A stretch of 64,000 nt of DNA, from positions 25,546 to 89,545 of the forward strand of contig NZ_CAJNBJ010000008.1 of NCBI RefSeq assembly GCF_905220995.1, given 5' to 3'. The position numbers and the translations under genes are program-made. The notes under the pieces were generated by a model. The model had not been told where the DNA came from, made no database searches, and worked only from the letters and a program-made list of their open reading frames with translations. Of this stretch, positions 42,812-51,195 are shown piece by piece; position 1 is the first letter of the stretch; each line of letters begins with the position of its first letter. The DNA is from Nitrospira defluvii (GTDB lineage: Bacteria > Nitrospirota > Nitrospiria > Nitrospirales > Nitrospiraceae).

Positions 42812-43933
42812 ATGTCTGTTAGCGTCGTCGGCGTCGAGCGATCGACCGGACGAGTTGAAGATCAGGGGCTTCTGTTCGAATACACCATCAAGCTGGTGTT
42901 GTTCGTCGGATTCTTCGAGCTCGTCCTGTACCGTTTGGTCTCGCGACTAGGCATGCATATCAGCAAGATTGCCGCTCAGCATGAGTGGGTCGGCAGCTTA
43001 TTTAAACTGTTGACCTCGGTGGGGTTTGCGCTGCTCAATGTGGTCGCTATTTTTGTCTTTCTTGCGCTGGTGGTCTTGCTGGTCAACAGAATTCGCGCCA
43101 AGGGGATTGCCGGCTTCAACTTGGTGACCGTGCCGAGTGTTGCACTCCTGCTGATTTTGACGGGCGCCTTCCTCATTGTGCAACCAGCCATGCTTGGCTC
43201 CATAGCGTACAATGTGGTGACAATCATTGCGCTCACGGCGCTGATGCTCGAGTATTTGTCACAGCAGCCCGAGTGGTCGAAGCGCATCATGGGGCTCGTG
43301 TATTATTTCGGCATTTCGGGATGGCTCTACTATCAAATTTTTTCCACGACGTATGGCTGGATGGGTGTTCTTGCGGCACCGCCGTTGGTTTATGAGGCCA
43401 ACCGTCTTGGCGAAGCGTTGATGGTTCTGGCCAGTATCCTGGTATTTTGGGCCTATGGGCGCGGGGTCTCCTTCCGCACGAGGAACAAGCAACAACGCCG
43501 CCGTGCCATCTGGTTCGGGGCAGTCTCCGGATTGGTATTTTTCGGCCTGCTTTTTATGGATTACTTTTTAGGGCTCTACAACCCGGCCCTGGCCCATTCC
43601 ATCAGGAAGGCGGGCGAAGGGATCAGCTGGATCTTTCAAATGGGCATGGGCTATACCTTTTACCTTCCCTTTGCCTTCTATGTCGCAGGGCTGTTGTGTT
43701 GGTCGTACACCGTGATCAGACTCGTGACCATGGGACGTGTGGCAGGCTATGGTCTCGCCTTGATGTTTATTGCCGGCTACGCGCTGCTGTTTTCCAGTTT
43801 GACCTTGATGGTGATTCTCGGGGTCATGTTGTTGACGCTCGATCGACCGAAGGGCGCGGTGACTGAGCAGGCGACGGTGAGCCGACCTCCGCTGGTCGGC
43901 ACGCAGGAGTCTCTCGTTGGCGGGCAAATTTAA
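42812..43933 (+). CDS. Polytopic membrane protein of unknown function
   Basis: 373 residues with about ten hydrophobic helices and GGGAGGG before the ATG. No family is recognised. Scattered charged residues between helices (VNRIRAKG, FRTRNKQQRRRA) mark cytoplasmic loops by the positive-inside rule. It is followed after 33 bases by a TPR gene and then tatA, in the same direction. An assembly role for exported proteins is conceivable from that context, but nothing in the sequence shows it. Confidence 0.6.
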   Translation: MSVSVVGVERSTGRVEDQGLLFEYTIKLVLFVGFFELVLYRLVSRLGMHISKIAAQHEWVGSLFKLLTSVGFALLNVVAIFVFLALVVLLVNRIRAKGIAGFNLVTVPSVALLLILTGAFLIVQPAMLGSIAYNVVTIIALTALMLEYLSQQPEWSKRIMGLVYYFGISGWLYYQIFSTTYGWMGVLAAPPLVYEANRLGEALMVLASILVFWAYGRGVSFRTRNKQQRRRAIWFGAVSGLVFFGLLFMDYFLGLYNPALAHSIRKAGEGISWIFQMGMGYTFYLPFAFYVAGLLCWSYTVIRLVTMGRVAGYGLALMFIAGYALLFSSLTLMVILGVMLLTLDRPKGAVTEQATVSRPPLVGTQESLVGGQI

Positions 43934-43966
43934 CTGTTTGACTTACCCAGAGTAGGATGCGTTGTT

Positions 43967-44779
43967 ATGGACGAACAGACACAAACTAGCGGAGTGGAGC
44001 AGGGAAGCGCGGCGGTGGATCCAGGCGATCAACCATTGAGCCCTGATGAGGAAATTGCGGAAATCGAAAAATTACTGAACACAGAGCCGGATGATTTCCA
44101 GGCTCGGTGTCGGTTGGGCGAACTCTATTTCAGCAAGGGCCGGCTCGACGACGCGCTCACCGAAGTGAAGAAATCGATCGAGATGGCCGAGGGGCTGCGA
44201 ACGGAAATGAATCGGTCGCTTGCCATGTATTACTCCAATCTCGGAACCATCTATGCCACCAAGGGAATGATCGATGAGGCCGAGGCAGAGTTTAAGCGCG
44301 CGCTCGATGTGCACGCGTACGATGTGCTCGCCCTGTTCAACTTGGGTCGGGTGCAGGCGGACAGGCGGAAGTACATGGAGTCCAAGAATTACTATGAGCG
44401 GCTTGTGGAGATCACTCCGGATGATCCGATGGCGTGGTACAATCTCGCCGGGGTCTACGTAGAGCTCGACAATCCCCAGGTGTCCGACTACAACACGATC
44501 GATATGGCGATTCAGTGTTACATGCGCGTCCTTGAACTGGATCCGAAGCACTTAGAAGCGAGCTTCAAGCTGATGGAAATCGCCCTCAACCACCGAAAGA
44601 CGGACTTAGCGATCAAGGTCATGGAGAGCGCAGTCGAGCACAATCCGGACGAACCACTCGCGTACTATAATTTGATCAGCGTGTACGACAAGTGCAAGAT
44701 GTTCGAGCAGGCCGAGCAGGCTCGTCAGCGTTTAAAGGAGCGATTTGCGAAAAAGGCGAAAGAGGGAGCCGCATCCTGA
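43967..44779 (+). CDS. TPR-repeat protein
   Basis: 270 residues, no signal peptide. About five tetratricopeptide repeats are visible, for example LGELYFSKGRLDDALTEVKK, NLGTIYATKGMIDEAEAEFK and YNLAGVYVELDNP. The acidic N-terminus (PDEEIAEIEKLLN) is likely flexible. TPR proteins bind partner proteins. Here it lies between a membrane protein and tatA, 24 bases before the latter, and may work in the cytoplasm on export or assembly (inference). Confidence 0.8.
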   Translation: MDEQTQTSGVEQGSAAVDPGDQPLSPDEEIAEIEKLLNTEPDDFQARCRLGELYFSKGRLDDALTEVKKSIEMAEGLRTEMNRSLAMYYSNLGTIYATKGMIDEAEAEFKRALDVHAYDVLALFNLGRVQADRRKYMESKNYYERLVEITPDDPMAWYNLAGVYVELDNPQVSDYNTIDMAIQCYMRVLELDPKHLEASFKLMEIALNHRKTDLAIKVMESAVEHNPDEPLAYYNLISVYDKCKMFEQAEQARQRLKERFAKKAKEGAAS

Positions 44780-44803
44780 ACATGTGAGCAAAGGAGACAC
44801 ACC

Positions 44804-45091
44804 ATGTTTGGCAGTCTAGGTTTTACAGAGTTGATCCTGATCCTGTTCATCGTCTTGATCATTTTCGGAGCAGGGAAGTTGCCGCAGCTCGGTGAAGGAA
44901 TCGGCAAGGCGATCAAAGGATTCAAGAAATCCGTCCATGAGGCGGACGCGATCGAAGCCGAGGCTCAGGCCCAGGCTCAGCAGGCTGAGCCAGTTCAGGC
45001 GCAAGCCATCGCTCCACCGTCCGCAGCGCCCATGGCGACGCCCGTGGTGGAGCAGCCGGTTGCCGCGGCGCCTCCTGCCGCGCGGGCATAA
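44804..45091 (+). CDS. tatA: Twin-arginine translocase subunit TatA/TatE
   Basis: 95 residues. [20 protein letters not shown] is the membrane helix, followed by [20 protein letters not shown], the hinge and amphipathic helix that define TatA. The tail is Ala/Gln/Pro-rich and probably disordered. TatA forms the pore-like assembly that exports folded cofactor proteins, such as molybdoenzymes and Fe-S proteins. Its presence amid NXR-related genes fits a periplasmic NXR. No tatC is seen in this window. Confidence 0.93.
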   Translation: MFGSLGFTELILILFIVLIIFGAGKLPQLGEGIGKAIKGFKKSVHEADAIEAEAQAQAQQAEPVQAQAIAPPSAAPMATPVVEQPVAAAPPAARA

Positions 45092-45137
45092 CATCACTCG
45101 TTGAAACGGGCTCAGCATAGATCGGACGTAGATCGTC

Positions 45138-46391
45138 ATGGAAACAGATGTTCAGTTAGCTCCCGGATATATCGAAACCTTTGCCGGTAATGGCAAGGCC
45201 AGGAGTACGGGGGACGGTAAACGCGCCGTGAAGGCCGGCATCCCGCTTCCGCATCACGTCGCTCTGGATCGGGACGAAAAGTGGTTGTATTTCGCCGAGT
45301 CAGGCTCGGATCGTGTTCGTCGCGTCAGCTTGACGGAAGGTACCGTTCATAATTTCGCGGGTATCGGGGAGACCTGTTACAGCGGAGACGAAGGGCCTTG
45401 CGGAGAAGCCGGATTGTACCTGCCCCTGGATGTCGCCTGTGACTCTCGCAATGACCTGTATATTTGCGATTCCGGCAGCAATCGTATTCGGAAGATCGAT
45501 CATGAGACCGGAGTCATCACCACGGTGGTGGGGACCGGCGAACATGGCTTCAATGGTGACGGCCCGGCGCTAGAAGTCAATTTGACCTGGCCTGCCGCGA
45601 TCGCGTTCGACACCAATGACGTCATGTATATCGCGGATACCCAGGCGCACCGGATTCGTCGCTATGATCCACGGACCGGGCATGTGGAAACCATCGCCGG
45701 AACCTGGACTGCGGAAGATGAGGCTAGAGAACAACCGCTCGTTGCGCGCAATTTGGTGGTGTTATCCGGTGACGCGATTGGGATTGATTTCAGTGATGAT
45801 AACGGTTGGTTGATGCCTGTCTGTTCAGACGGACTCGATTTATCGATGTATCTGGATGACGGCAAGTCTGCCCTTGAGGCCAGGCTGTACGACATCGTCG
45901 GTATCGCGGTGGACCATGCGGGTCATGTCTACGTGGTCGATAAGGGTAGCAATCGTGTGCGGAAGATCAATCGTGAGACTGGTCTGATCTCTACCTTCGC
46001 CGGCGTCTGCCGGTATGGGTATGATGGAGACGGTAAGCCTGCGGCCAAGTCTATGCTCCATGCGCCGGAAGCCATTGTCTTTGACCGGCACAACCACGCC
46101 TACATTTCGGATACGGGAAATCATCGGGTTCGGAGAGTGGATGCCGAGACGGGTGAGATCAGCACGGTGGCCGGCAACGGCGATAGCGGGTATGATGACA
46201 AGAATATGGGCGGATGTGGGGCGGCCCGGTTTGTCGCGAAAGATGCGACCGGTGCCCTGAAGCATGGCGACGGCCTGCTCGCCGTCGATGCGGTGGTGAA
46301 CTCCCCGGTGGGTTTGACGCTCGATTCCCAAGGGTATCTCTATATCTGTGAGCGGGGAGAAAACAAGATTCGTCGCGCCAAGTTGTGGTAA
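45138..46391 (+). CDS. NHL-repeat beta-propeller protein
   Basis: 417 residues without an obvious signal peptide. Repeats of the form GSNRIRKIDHETGVITTVVG, GSNRVRKINRETGLISTFAG and GNHRVRRVDAETGEISTVAG mark NHL blades, with DGDG- or GDG-like turns between. A six- or seven-bladed propeller is likely. Such propellers bind proteins or ligands; some NHL proteins of similar design are secreted. It lies between tatA and the second nxrC-like gene. No enzymatic residues are recognised. Confidence 0.82.
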   Translation: METDVQLAPGYIETFAGNGKARSTGDGKRAVKAGIPLPHHVALDRDEKWLYFAESGSDRVRRVSLTEGTVHNFAGIGETCYSGDEGPCGEAGLYLPLDVACDSRNDLYICDSGSNRIRKIDHETGVITTVVGTGEHGFNGDGPALEVNLTWPAAIAFDTNDVMYIADTQAHRIRRYDPRTGHVETIAGTWTAEDEAREQPLVARNLVVLSGDAIGIDFSDDNGWLMPVCSDGLDLSMYLDDGKSALEARLYDIVGIAVDHAGHVYVVDKGSNRVRKINRETGLISTFAGVCRYGYDGDGKPAAKSMLHAPEAIVFDRHNHAYISDTGNHRVRRVDAETGEISTVAGNGDSGYDDKNMGGCGAARFVAKDATGALKHGDGLLAVDAVVNSPVGLTLDSQGYLYICERGENKIRRAKLW

Positions 46392-46469
46392 CGCTTGGGC
46401 GATTAGGCCAGTACGCCCGCCTGACACATGGACGCGGGGGGACTGGGAGGTAGGGTATCGCGCCGGGAC

Positions 46470-47312
46470 ATGAGGCGAATGACGTCGGTCCATACATCCC
46501 GTACCAGATTAGTGACGCTCCTCTCTTCTCTGTTCGTTCTCGCCCTGATCTTGGGCGGCTTCGGTATTCCCATCGTCAGTTCGGAAGGCATGATCATTCG
46601 CGCGCAGGCTCTGTCTGGAGACATTCCGGTCACGCCTGAGGACCTCCTCTGGCAGAAAATTGCCCCGATGACGTTGCCGTTAAGCGGTCAGATTATTACT
46701 CGCCCGGTCTGGCCGGAACCGACTGCCCATGCGTTGACCGTGCGCGCGGTGCATAACGGTACAGACATCGCGTTTCTCCTCGAGTGGCAGGACAATACGA
46801 AAAACGACCGGCTGACACCGGGCACCTTCCGCGATGGCGTGGCCTTGGGGCTTCCGCTCGGCGATGCGCCTGCGTTTTTCTGCATGGGACAACTGGATCA
46901 CTACATCAATATCTGGCACTGGAAAGCCGATTGGCAGAGCGATATCGATCGGCGTTCGGCGAGGACGACCGAAAAGGAGAAGTCTGCCGGTAGTGAGCCG
47001 AGGCGCTTTGAGGTGATCCCGCGTCGCGCTTCCTCTGTTGAGGACCTCATCGGCGGTGGATTTAGTACCCTGACCACCAAGGAAAAGCAGGGACGTGTGC
47101 AAGGAAAGGCGACTTGGAAAGATGGGACGTGGCGAGTCGTGATGCGACGCCCCTTGTCGAGTGACGAGCAGGAGAATGAAGCCAAACTGATTCCCGGGCG
47201 CATACAAGCGATTTCGTTTGCCGTGTGGAACGGGGAGAATAAGGAGCGTAACGGGCAAAAGGCCGTTGCTCCTTGGTTTCAACTGGCCTTGGACCCGGTC
47301 ACCAAAACCTAG
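46470..47312 (+). CDS. Second NxrC-like heme b gamma subunit
   Basis: 280 residues from ATG 46470 (ATG 46428 is in frame but without a ribosome site). After a signal peptide (LVTLLSSLFVLALILGG) the same domain as in the gene at 39711 follows: IAFLLEWQDNTKND, FRDGVALGLP, FFCMGQ, YINIWHWKADWQ, SSVEDLIGGGFSTLTTKEKQ and ISFAVWNGENKERNG. The middle region is about 30 residues shorter, the aromatic WDYYF-type segment being replaced by a Lys/Arg/Glu-rich linker. It may serve a different molybdoenzyme or an alternative NXR form. A tandem pair of pentaheme cytochromes follows. Confidence 0.78.
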   Translation: MRRMTSVHTSRTRLVTLLSSLFVLALILGGFGIPIVSSEGMIIRAQALSGDIPVTPEDLLWQKIAPMTLPLSGQIITRPVWPEPTAHALTVRAVHNGTDIAFLLEWQDNTKNDRLTPGTFRDGVALGLPLGDAPAFFCMGQLDHYINIWHWKADWQSDIDRRSARTTEKEKSAGSEPRRFEVIPRRASSVEDLIGGGFSTLTTKEKQGRVQGKATWKDGTWRVVMRRPLSSDEQENEAKLIPGRIQAISFAVWNGENKERNGQKAVAPWFQLALDPVTKT

Positions 47313-47392
47313 TGTGTCCTGTTAGGATGAGACGGGTGTCACAGCGACCACCTGATCTGAATTGGGAATATGAGGCAAGGCTCTTGAAGAAG

Positions 47393-47860
47393 ATGTTTCA
47401 GGACCATCCCGTGAAACTGCGTGGAGCCCTTTCTTTTGGAAGGGCTCTTTGTGTGTGTGGTGCTTTTGCCAGCGCTCTGGCGTGGCCCGCAACGGTCGTC
47501 GCTGACGGCAGCCAGGAGATGACGGTGGAGGAGGCGATTCAGCTTGGGGAGGAGTTTGGGATTGCGGTTGGGGAGGTTGACGAAGACGTGCAGAAGGAAT
47601 TGAAATTGCAGCGTCCCGAAGGTGTCGCCGTCTTTGAAGTGATCGGGAACTCCCGTGCCGACTATGCGGGCATCAAAGTCCGTTCGGTGATCAAGGAAAT
47701 CGATAAGAAGGAAGTCCGTAATCTGATAGATTTCGGGAGGGCCGTGAAAGTGGCGATGAAGGAATGTAATTTCACGGTTGGGACTTATGAGCCTGCGGAT
47801 CCCGGGGATCCGGTGGGCTGGGGTGTGAATTTCCATTTCGTTGGATGCAAGCGGGATTGA
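47393..47860 (+). CDS. Secreted PDZ-domain protein
   Basis: 155 residues from ATG 47393 (earlier in-frame starts at 47327 and 47273 are possible). A signal-peptide-like helix (residues ~15-36) precedes a PDZ-like domain: GVAVFEVIGNSRADYAGIK, then VRSVIKEIDKKEVRNL. It lacks the protease domain that usually goes with PDZ in HtrA. It is a possible periplasmic adaptor for the neighbouring multiheme cytochromes. A hairpin with terminator-like shape falls inside the first ~20 codons. Confidence 0.65.
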   Translation: MFQDHPVKLRGALSFGRALCVCGAFASALAWPATVVADGSQEMTVEEAIQLGEEFGIAVGEVDEDVQKELKLQRPEGVAVFEVIGNSRADYAGIKVRSVIKEIDKKEVRNLIDFGRAVKVAMKECNFTVGTYEPADPGDPVGWGVNFHFVGCKRD

Positions 47861-47884
47861 TGCCGATTCGATGATGAGCCTGCA

Positions 47885-49195
47885 GTGAAGGACACTGGAC
47901 GAGTGATTCAAAAACTGGCACTGGGCGGGATGCTGCTGATCCTCGCCTTGCTCACGATCACGTTCCATGAGCGGGCGATCGCGCAGAAGACCGATGGTCA
48001 GGCGCAACCTGACTGGATGGCTGAAATTGAAAAGGTTTTCATCCGTTCGGAGGAGTGCAAACAGTGCCATGATCGTCACTATGAGGAGTGGAAGGGCATG
48101 CGTGAGCAGACCCCCGACCTCAAGTCGTTCGGTCGGGTTGATGCGGCGCTGCTGCACGGGACCTCATTCGAATCTCCGGTGTTTCGGACCGTGTTGGGAG
48201 TCTGGATGCAGACCAATCCGACGTTGGAGGAGCGTCGGCGGTGCCTCTCCTGTCATGCGCCCGCCGTCACCGTCTTTCCGCAGCACGTGGAGAAAATCAG
48301 CGCGCAGGTGTTGTCGGGCAAACCGCAAGTTGAAGGCATCGGGTGTGCTTCCTGCCACCTCATCAACGCGGTGGAAACCACGCCGATGCCGCCGCCGACC
48401 TACAAGGTCCAGCCAGGCCAGATGTTATTTGGGCCCTATGCCGACCCCGAGGAAAATCTCGTACATCCGGCGACGCAGGTGCCGTTGTTCAGAGGCGCAA
48501 ATTTTTGTACATCGTGTCATTTTGACAAGGTGAAGGATGTGACTCAGAGAGATTTGCCCGGGGAAATTCTACAAGGCACCATCTGTCAGGATTGCCATAT
48601 GGAGCCCTCCACTGGGAGTTCTACCTCTAGGCGTGGCGCCATGACCCGTGCGATCGGACGGCATTGGTTCCGAGGTGTCGTCATCCCCGGTACGTTGCTG
48701 AAGAACCGTAATCTTCAGGCGGAATGGATGCCGCGGATTGACATCGATGCGACAAAGTCCGGTGCGGGGGTCGAAGGCACCGTGCTGGTGAAGGTCGGCA
48801 GTCTGCCGCATAGTTTCCCCGACGGTGACCCAGTCCTCAAGCAGTTCTTCCTAACGATCACCACGAAAGATGCGCAAGGCCATGTGTTGGCTGAGGAGAC
48901 CAAGCGGTTCGGCTTGCCCTATGAGAAGATTCTCCGAGGGCCGGTTCCCGATCCGTTCATCAAGGGCGGCAATACACGGCGTGTCCCGTTCTCGCAAACC
49001 ATCACGGCCGGAGCGGCAGAGCCGGCGACGATCGAAGTGGTGCTCAATTATGCCTTGATTCCCGAGCCGGAAGCGGAGTTGAAGGCGAAATATCTGGCCA
49101 CCCTCGCCAACGACCAGGAACGGGCGGCTGCCAAGCAGGTTCTCGAGGAATACGTTCAACCACGGATGCTGACGTACCGATCCAAGTCATTGTAA
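47885..49195 (+). CDS. Pentaheme cytochrome c (first of a pair)
   Basis: 436 residues, GTG start. An N-terminal helix (signal peptide or anchor) is followed by five heme c sites: CKQCH, CLSCH, CASCH, CTSCH and CQDCH. The spacing resembles cytochrome c-552/c554-type multiheme proteins. The C-terminal ~190 residues are beta-rich with an LPHSFPDGD motif, which may supply a distal histidine. It is exported and probably carries electrons in the periplasm. The next gene encodes a paralogue 71 bases downstream. Confidence 0.88.
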   Translation: MKDTGRVIQKLALGGMLLILALLTITFHERAIAQKTDGQAQPDWMAEIEKVFIRSEECKQCHDRHYEEWKGMREQTPDLKSFGRVDAALLHGTSFESPVFRTVLGVWMQTNPTLEERRRCLSCHAPAVTVFPQHVEKISAQVLSGKPQVEGIGCASCHLINAVETTPMPPPTYKVQPGQMLFGPYADPEENLVHPATQVPLFRGANFCTSCHFDKVKDVTQRDLPGEILQGTICQDCHMEPSTGSSTSRRGAMTRAIGRHWFRGVVIPGTLLKNRNLQAEWMPRIDIDATKSGAGVEGTVLVKVGSLPHSFPDGDPVLKQFFLTITTKDAQGHVLAEETKRFGLPYEKILRGPVPDPFIKGGNTRRVPFSQTITAGAAEPATIEVVLNYALIPEPEAELKAKYLATLANDQERAAAKQVLEEYVQPRMLTYRSKSL

Positions 49196-49266
49196 GCAGG
49201 TCCCTTGTCCTTTCAGTCTCATGACGGGCAGCGTAGAGCGCAGGATGTGTGGAGGATAGGTCGCCA

Positions 49267-50505
49267 GTGAGGAACCGACGGGAGCTGTTCCGGGGAATCG
49301 CCATCAGCGCAGCGCTGTTCGTTATCGCGCTCGCCAGCTACGGCGTACAGCAAAGTTTGGCTCAGGATACCAAGGCCCAGAGTACGATTGAGAAGGCGTT
49401 CCCCAGTTCGAGCAAATGCAAACGCTGTCATGAGCGGGTGTTCGAAGAGTGGGAAACCTCGCCCCTTGCGCGGTCCATCCATACACCGACATTTCGAGCC
49501 GCCTTGGATGCCTACCTCGCTTCTCCGGCAGGAAAAGACAAGGCGCTCTGTTTCCGTTGTCATGCGCCACATGTTCGTGAGTTTGCCGATCACGCACAGG
49601 TCTTCGTGACTCAAGCGCAGTCCGGCGAGCCTTCGCTTGATGGCGTGGCTTGTGCGCAATGCCACCTCATCAAGCAGGTCGATCGGACGAAGCAGCCGCC
49701 GGAGCCGAAATACGAACTGGGCAATAAGACGATGTATGGGCCTTATAAAGATGCGGCCCAGAATCTCGCGCATCAATCGATGGAATCACCGCTGTTCCGC
49801 AAGTCGGATCTCTGTTTGAATTGTCACCAGGTTGTGCCGGCCGCCGCGGAACTCGGCAAGAGCAACGATCTCTTGGGCAATTGGGACCAGAGCAAGGCTG
49901 TGAAGTCGGGAAAGGAATGTCAGACCTGTCACATGCCAGAGCAGGTCGGTGAGTCGGCGAACGGGGAAGCCAAGCGCAAGGTAGCCAATCATACCTTTCC
50001 CGGGAGAATCGGCCAGCTCAGACAGGAGGCTGCCAAACTAGAGGTCACAACCAAAGTAGAAGGGGAAAAAACCACCGTAACAGTGGCCGTGCAGAGCCTG
50101 GTACCGCACAATCTCCCGACCACTCACCCCGGCTGGGCCAGCGTGGTGTTGGATCTTGATATCAAGGGCAAGAATCTGAAAACCGTCTTCAGCGAGAAAC
50201 GTATCTACGGGCGGACCTATGCCGATGCCAAGGGGCAAAAGACCGTATTCGACTTCGAAGCCATCAAGGTGCTGGAAGAAACGGTGCTGAAGCCTGAGGA
50301 GAGGCGGGTAGAGACGTTTACCTTGCCGACACCGAAAGACACTAAGACATTTGATGTTGAGGCCGTGCTCAGTTATGCCCCAGTGACCGGCCCGGCCACT
50401 TTTCTGCAACGGATCGAAGCCGAGTCATCAAAGGGTGCACAGGATCCGGTCTTCCAAGCTATTCCCATCGCCAAATTCAACGAAAACGTGCCGGTTGCCA
50501 AATAA
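49267..50505 (+). CDS. Pentaheme cytochrome c (second of a pair)
   Basis: 412 residues from GTG 49267, which has GGAGGA 10 bases upstream; an in-frame GTG at 49249 is less likely. MRNRRELFRGIAISAALFVI is the signal region. Five heme sites follow: CKRCH, CFRCH, CAQCH, CLNCH and CQTCH. The C-terminal beta domain has VPHNLPTTHPGW in the place of LPHSFPDGD. The same architecture as the preceding gene argues for tandem duplication and a shared complex or paired electron carriers. Confidence 0.88.
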   Translation: MRNRRELFRGIAISAALFVIALASYGVQQSLAQDTKAQSTIEKAFPSSSKCKRCHERVFEEWETSPLARSIHTPTFRAALDAYLASPAGKDKALCFRCHAPHVREFADHAQVFVTQAQSGEPSLDGVACAQCHLIKQVDRTKQPPEPKYELGNKTMYGPYKDAAQNLAHQSMESPLFRKSDLCLNCHQVVPAAAELGKSNDLLGNWDQSKAVKSGKECQTCHMPEQVGESANGEAKRKVANHTFPGRIGQLRQEAAKLEVTTKVEGEKTTVTVAVQSLVPHNLPTTHPGWASVVLDLDIKGKNLKTVFSEKRIYGRTYADAKGQKTVFDFEAIKVLEETVLKPEERRVETFTLPTPKDTKTFDVEAVLSYAPVTGPATFLQRIEAESSKGAQDPVFQAIPIAKFNENVPVAK

Positions 50506-50606
50506 CCTCTGTGCATGCAACGTGAAAAATAGAAGGGGGAAGGTTGCGGATCAAAGGCCTATGAGGGATTCGGTCTACCCGTCCCTTGCGCCGCGTGTGG
50601 TATGAA

Positions 50607-50942
50607 CTATTCCGAGACGATGCGGGAGCCGGGAGACTTTGTCTTGAAGATCTGAATCGCGCTGTAGATGCCTTTGGCAGGATGGTTGAGAATGAGTCGT
50701 GAATTTGTGATGTGCGTATCGATGAGCTCATACTGTCCGCCGCTGTAATAGACATCACAATCATCGATCTCGCAATTCTTGTACACGTGATTGTCCAGCG
50801 AGAGCTTGGCTTTGCTGAACTTCTGCTGATCGACGAGGATATATTCCGGCGCAAAACCCATCAGCTCCTCCCCCAACTCGCGCGCACTATAACAAAGTCG
50901 CTCTCCTTGCGCAAACCGCCGCTCGGCTTCTTGTTTCGTCAT
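50607..50942 (-). CDS. Small protein with beta-helix-like repeats
   Basis: 111 residues from ATG 50942-50940, with AAGG upstream; the frame extends 15 codons further. The N-terminal part is helical (TKQEAERRFAQGERLCYSAR). The C-terminal part has short repeats of the type YKNCEIDDCDVYYSGG and LIDTHITNSRLILNHPA, like pentapeptide or right-handed beta-helix units. Similar units occur in the passenger gene of the IS element at 54470. Function unknown. It is convergent with the pentaheme cytochrome genes. Confidence 0.6.
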   Translation of the reverse strand: MTKQEAERRFAQGERLCYSARELGEELMGFAPEYILVDQQKFSKAKLSLDNHVYKNCEIDDCDVYYSGGQYELIDTHITNSRLILNHPAKGIYSAIQIFKTKSPGSRIVSE

Positions 50943-51195
50943 CTTTCGCCTTGATCCGTTTTCAACCTGGCTATAGAATGGCCGCACCTTTCCGCTCGTT
51001 TGCAGCCGTGTCTGTTGTCGGGCATGCGGCGGTTCTTCCCGTCGTGCGATCGGTCCGCGATCGGTTCAGTCCACGAAGCATTAGGAACATTCATCGACCG
51101 TTGTACGTGATTGGGTCATGTTCACGGCAGGTATGTACCCTACCACATCAGCTGGATTCTCAGTTTCACCATTCTGTTAACAGGAGGAGAACACT

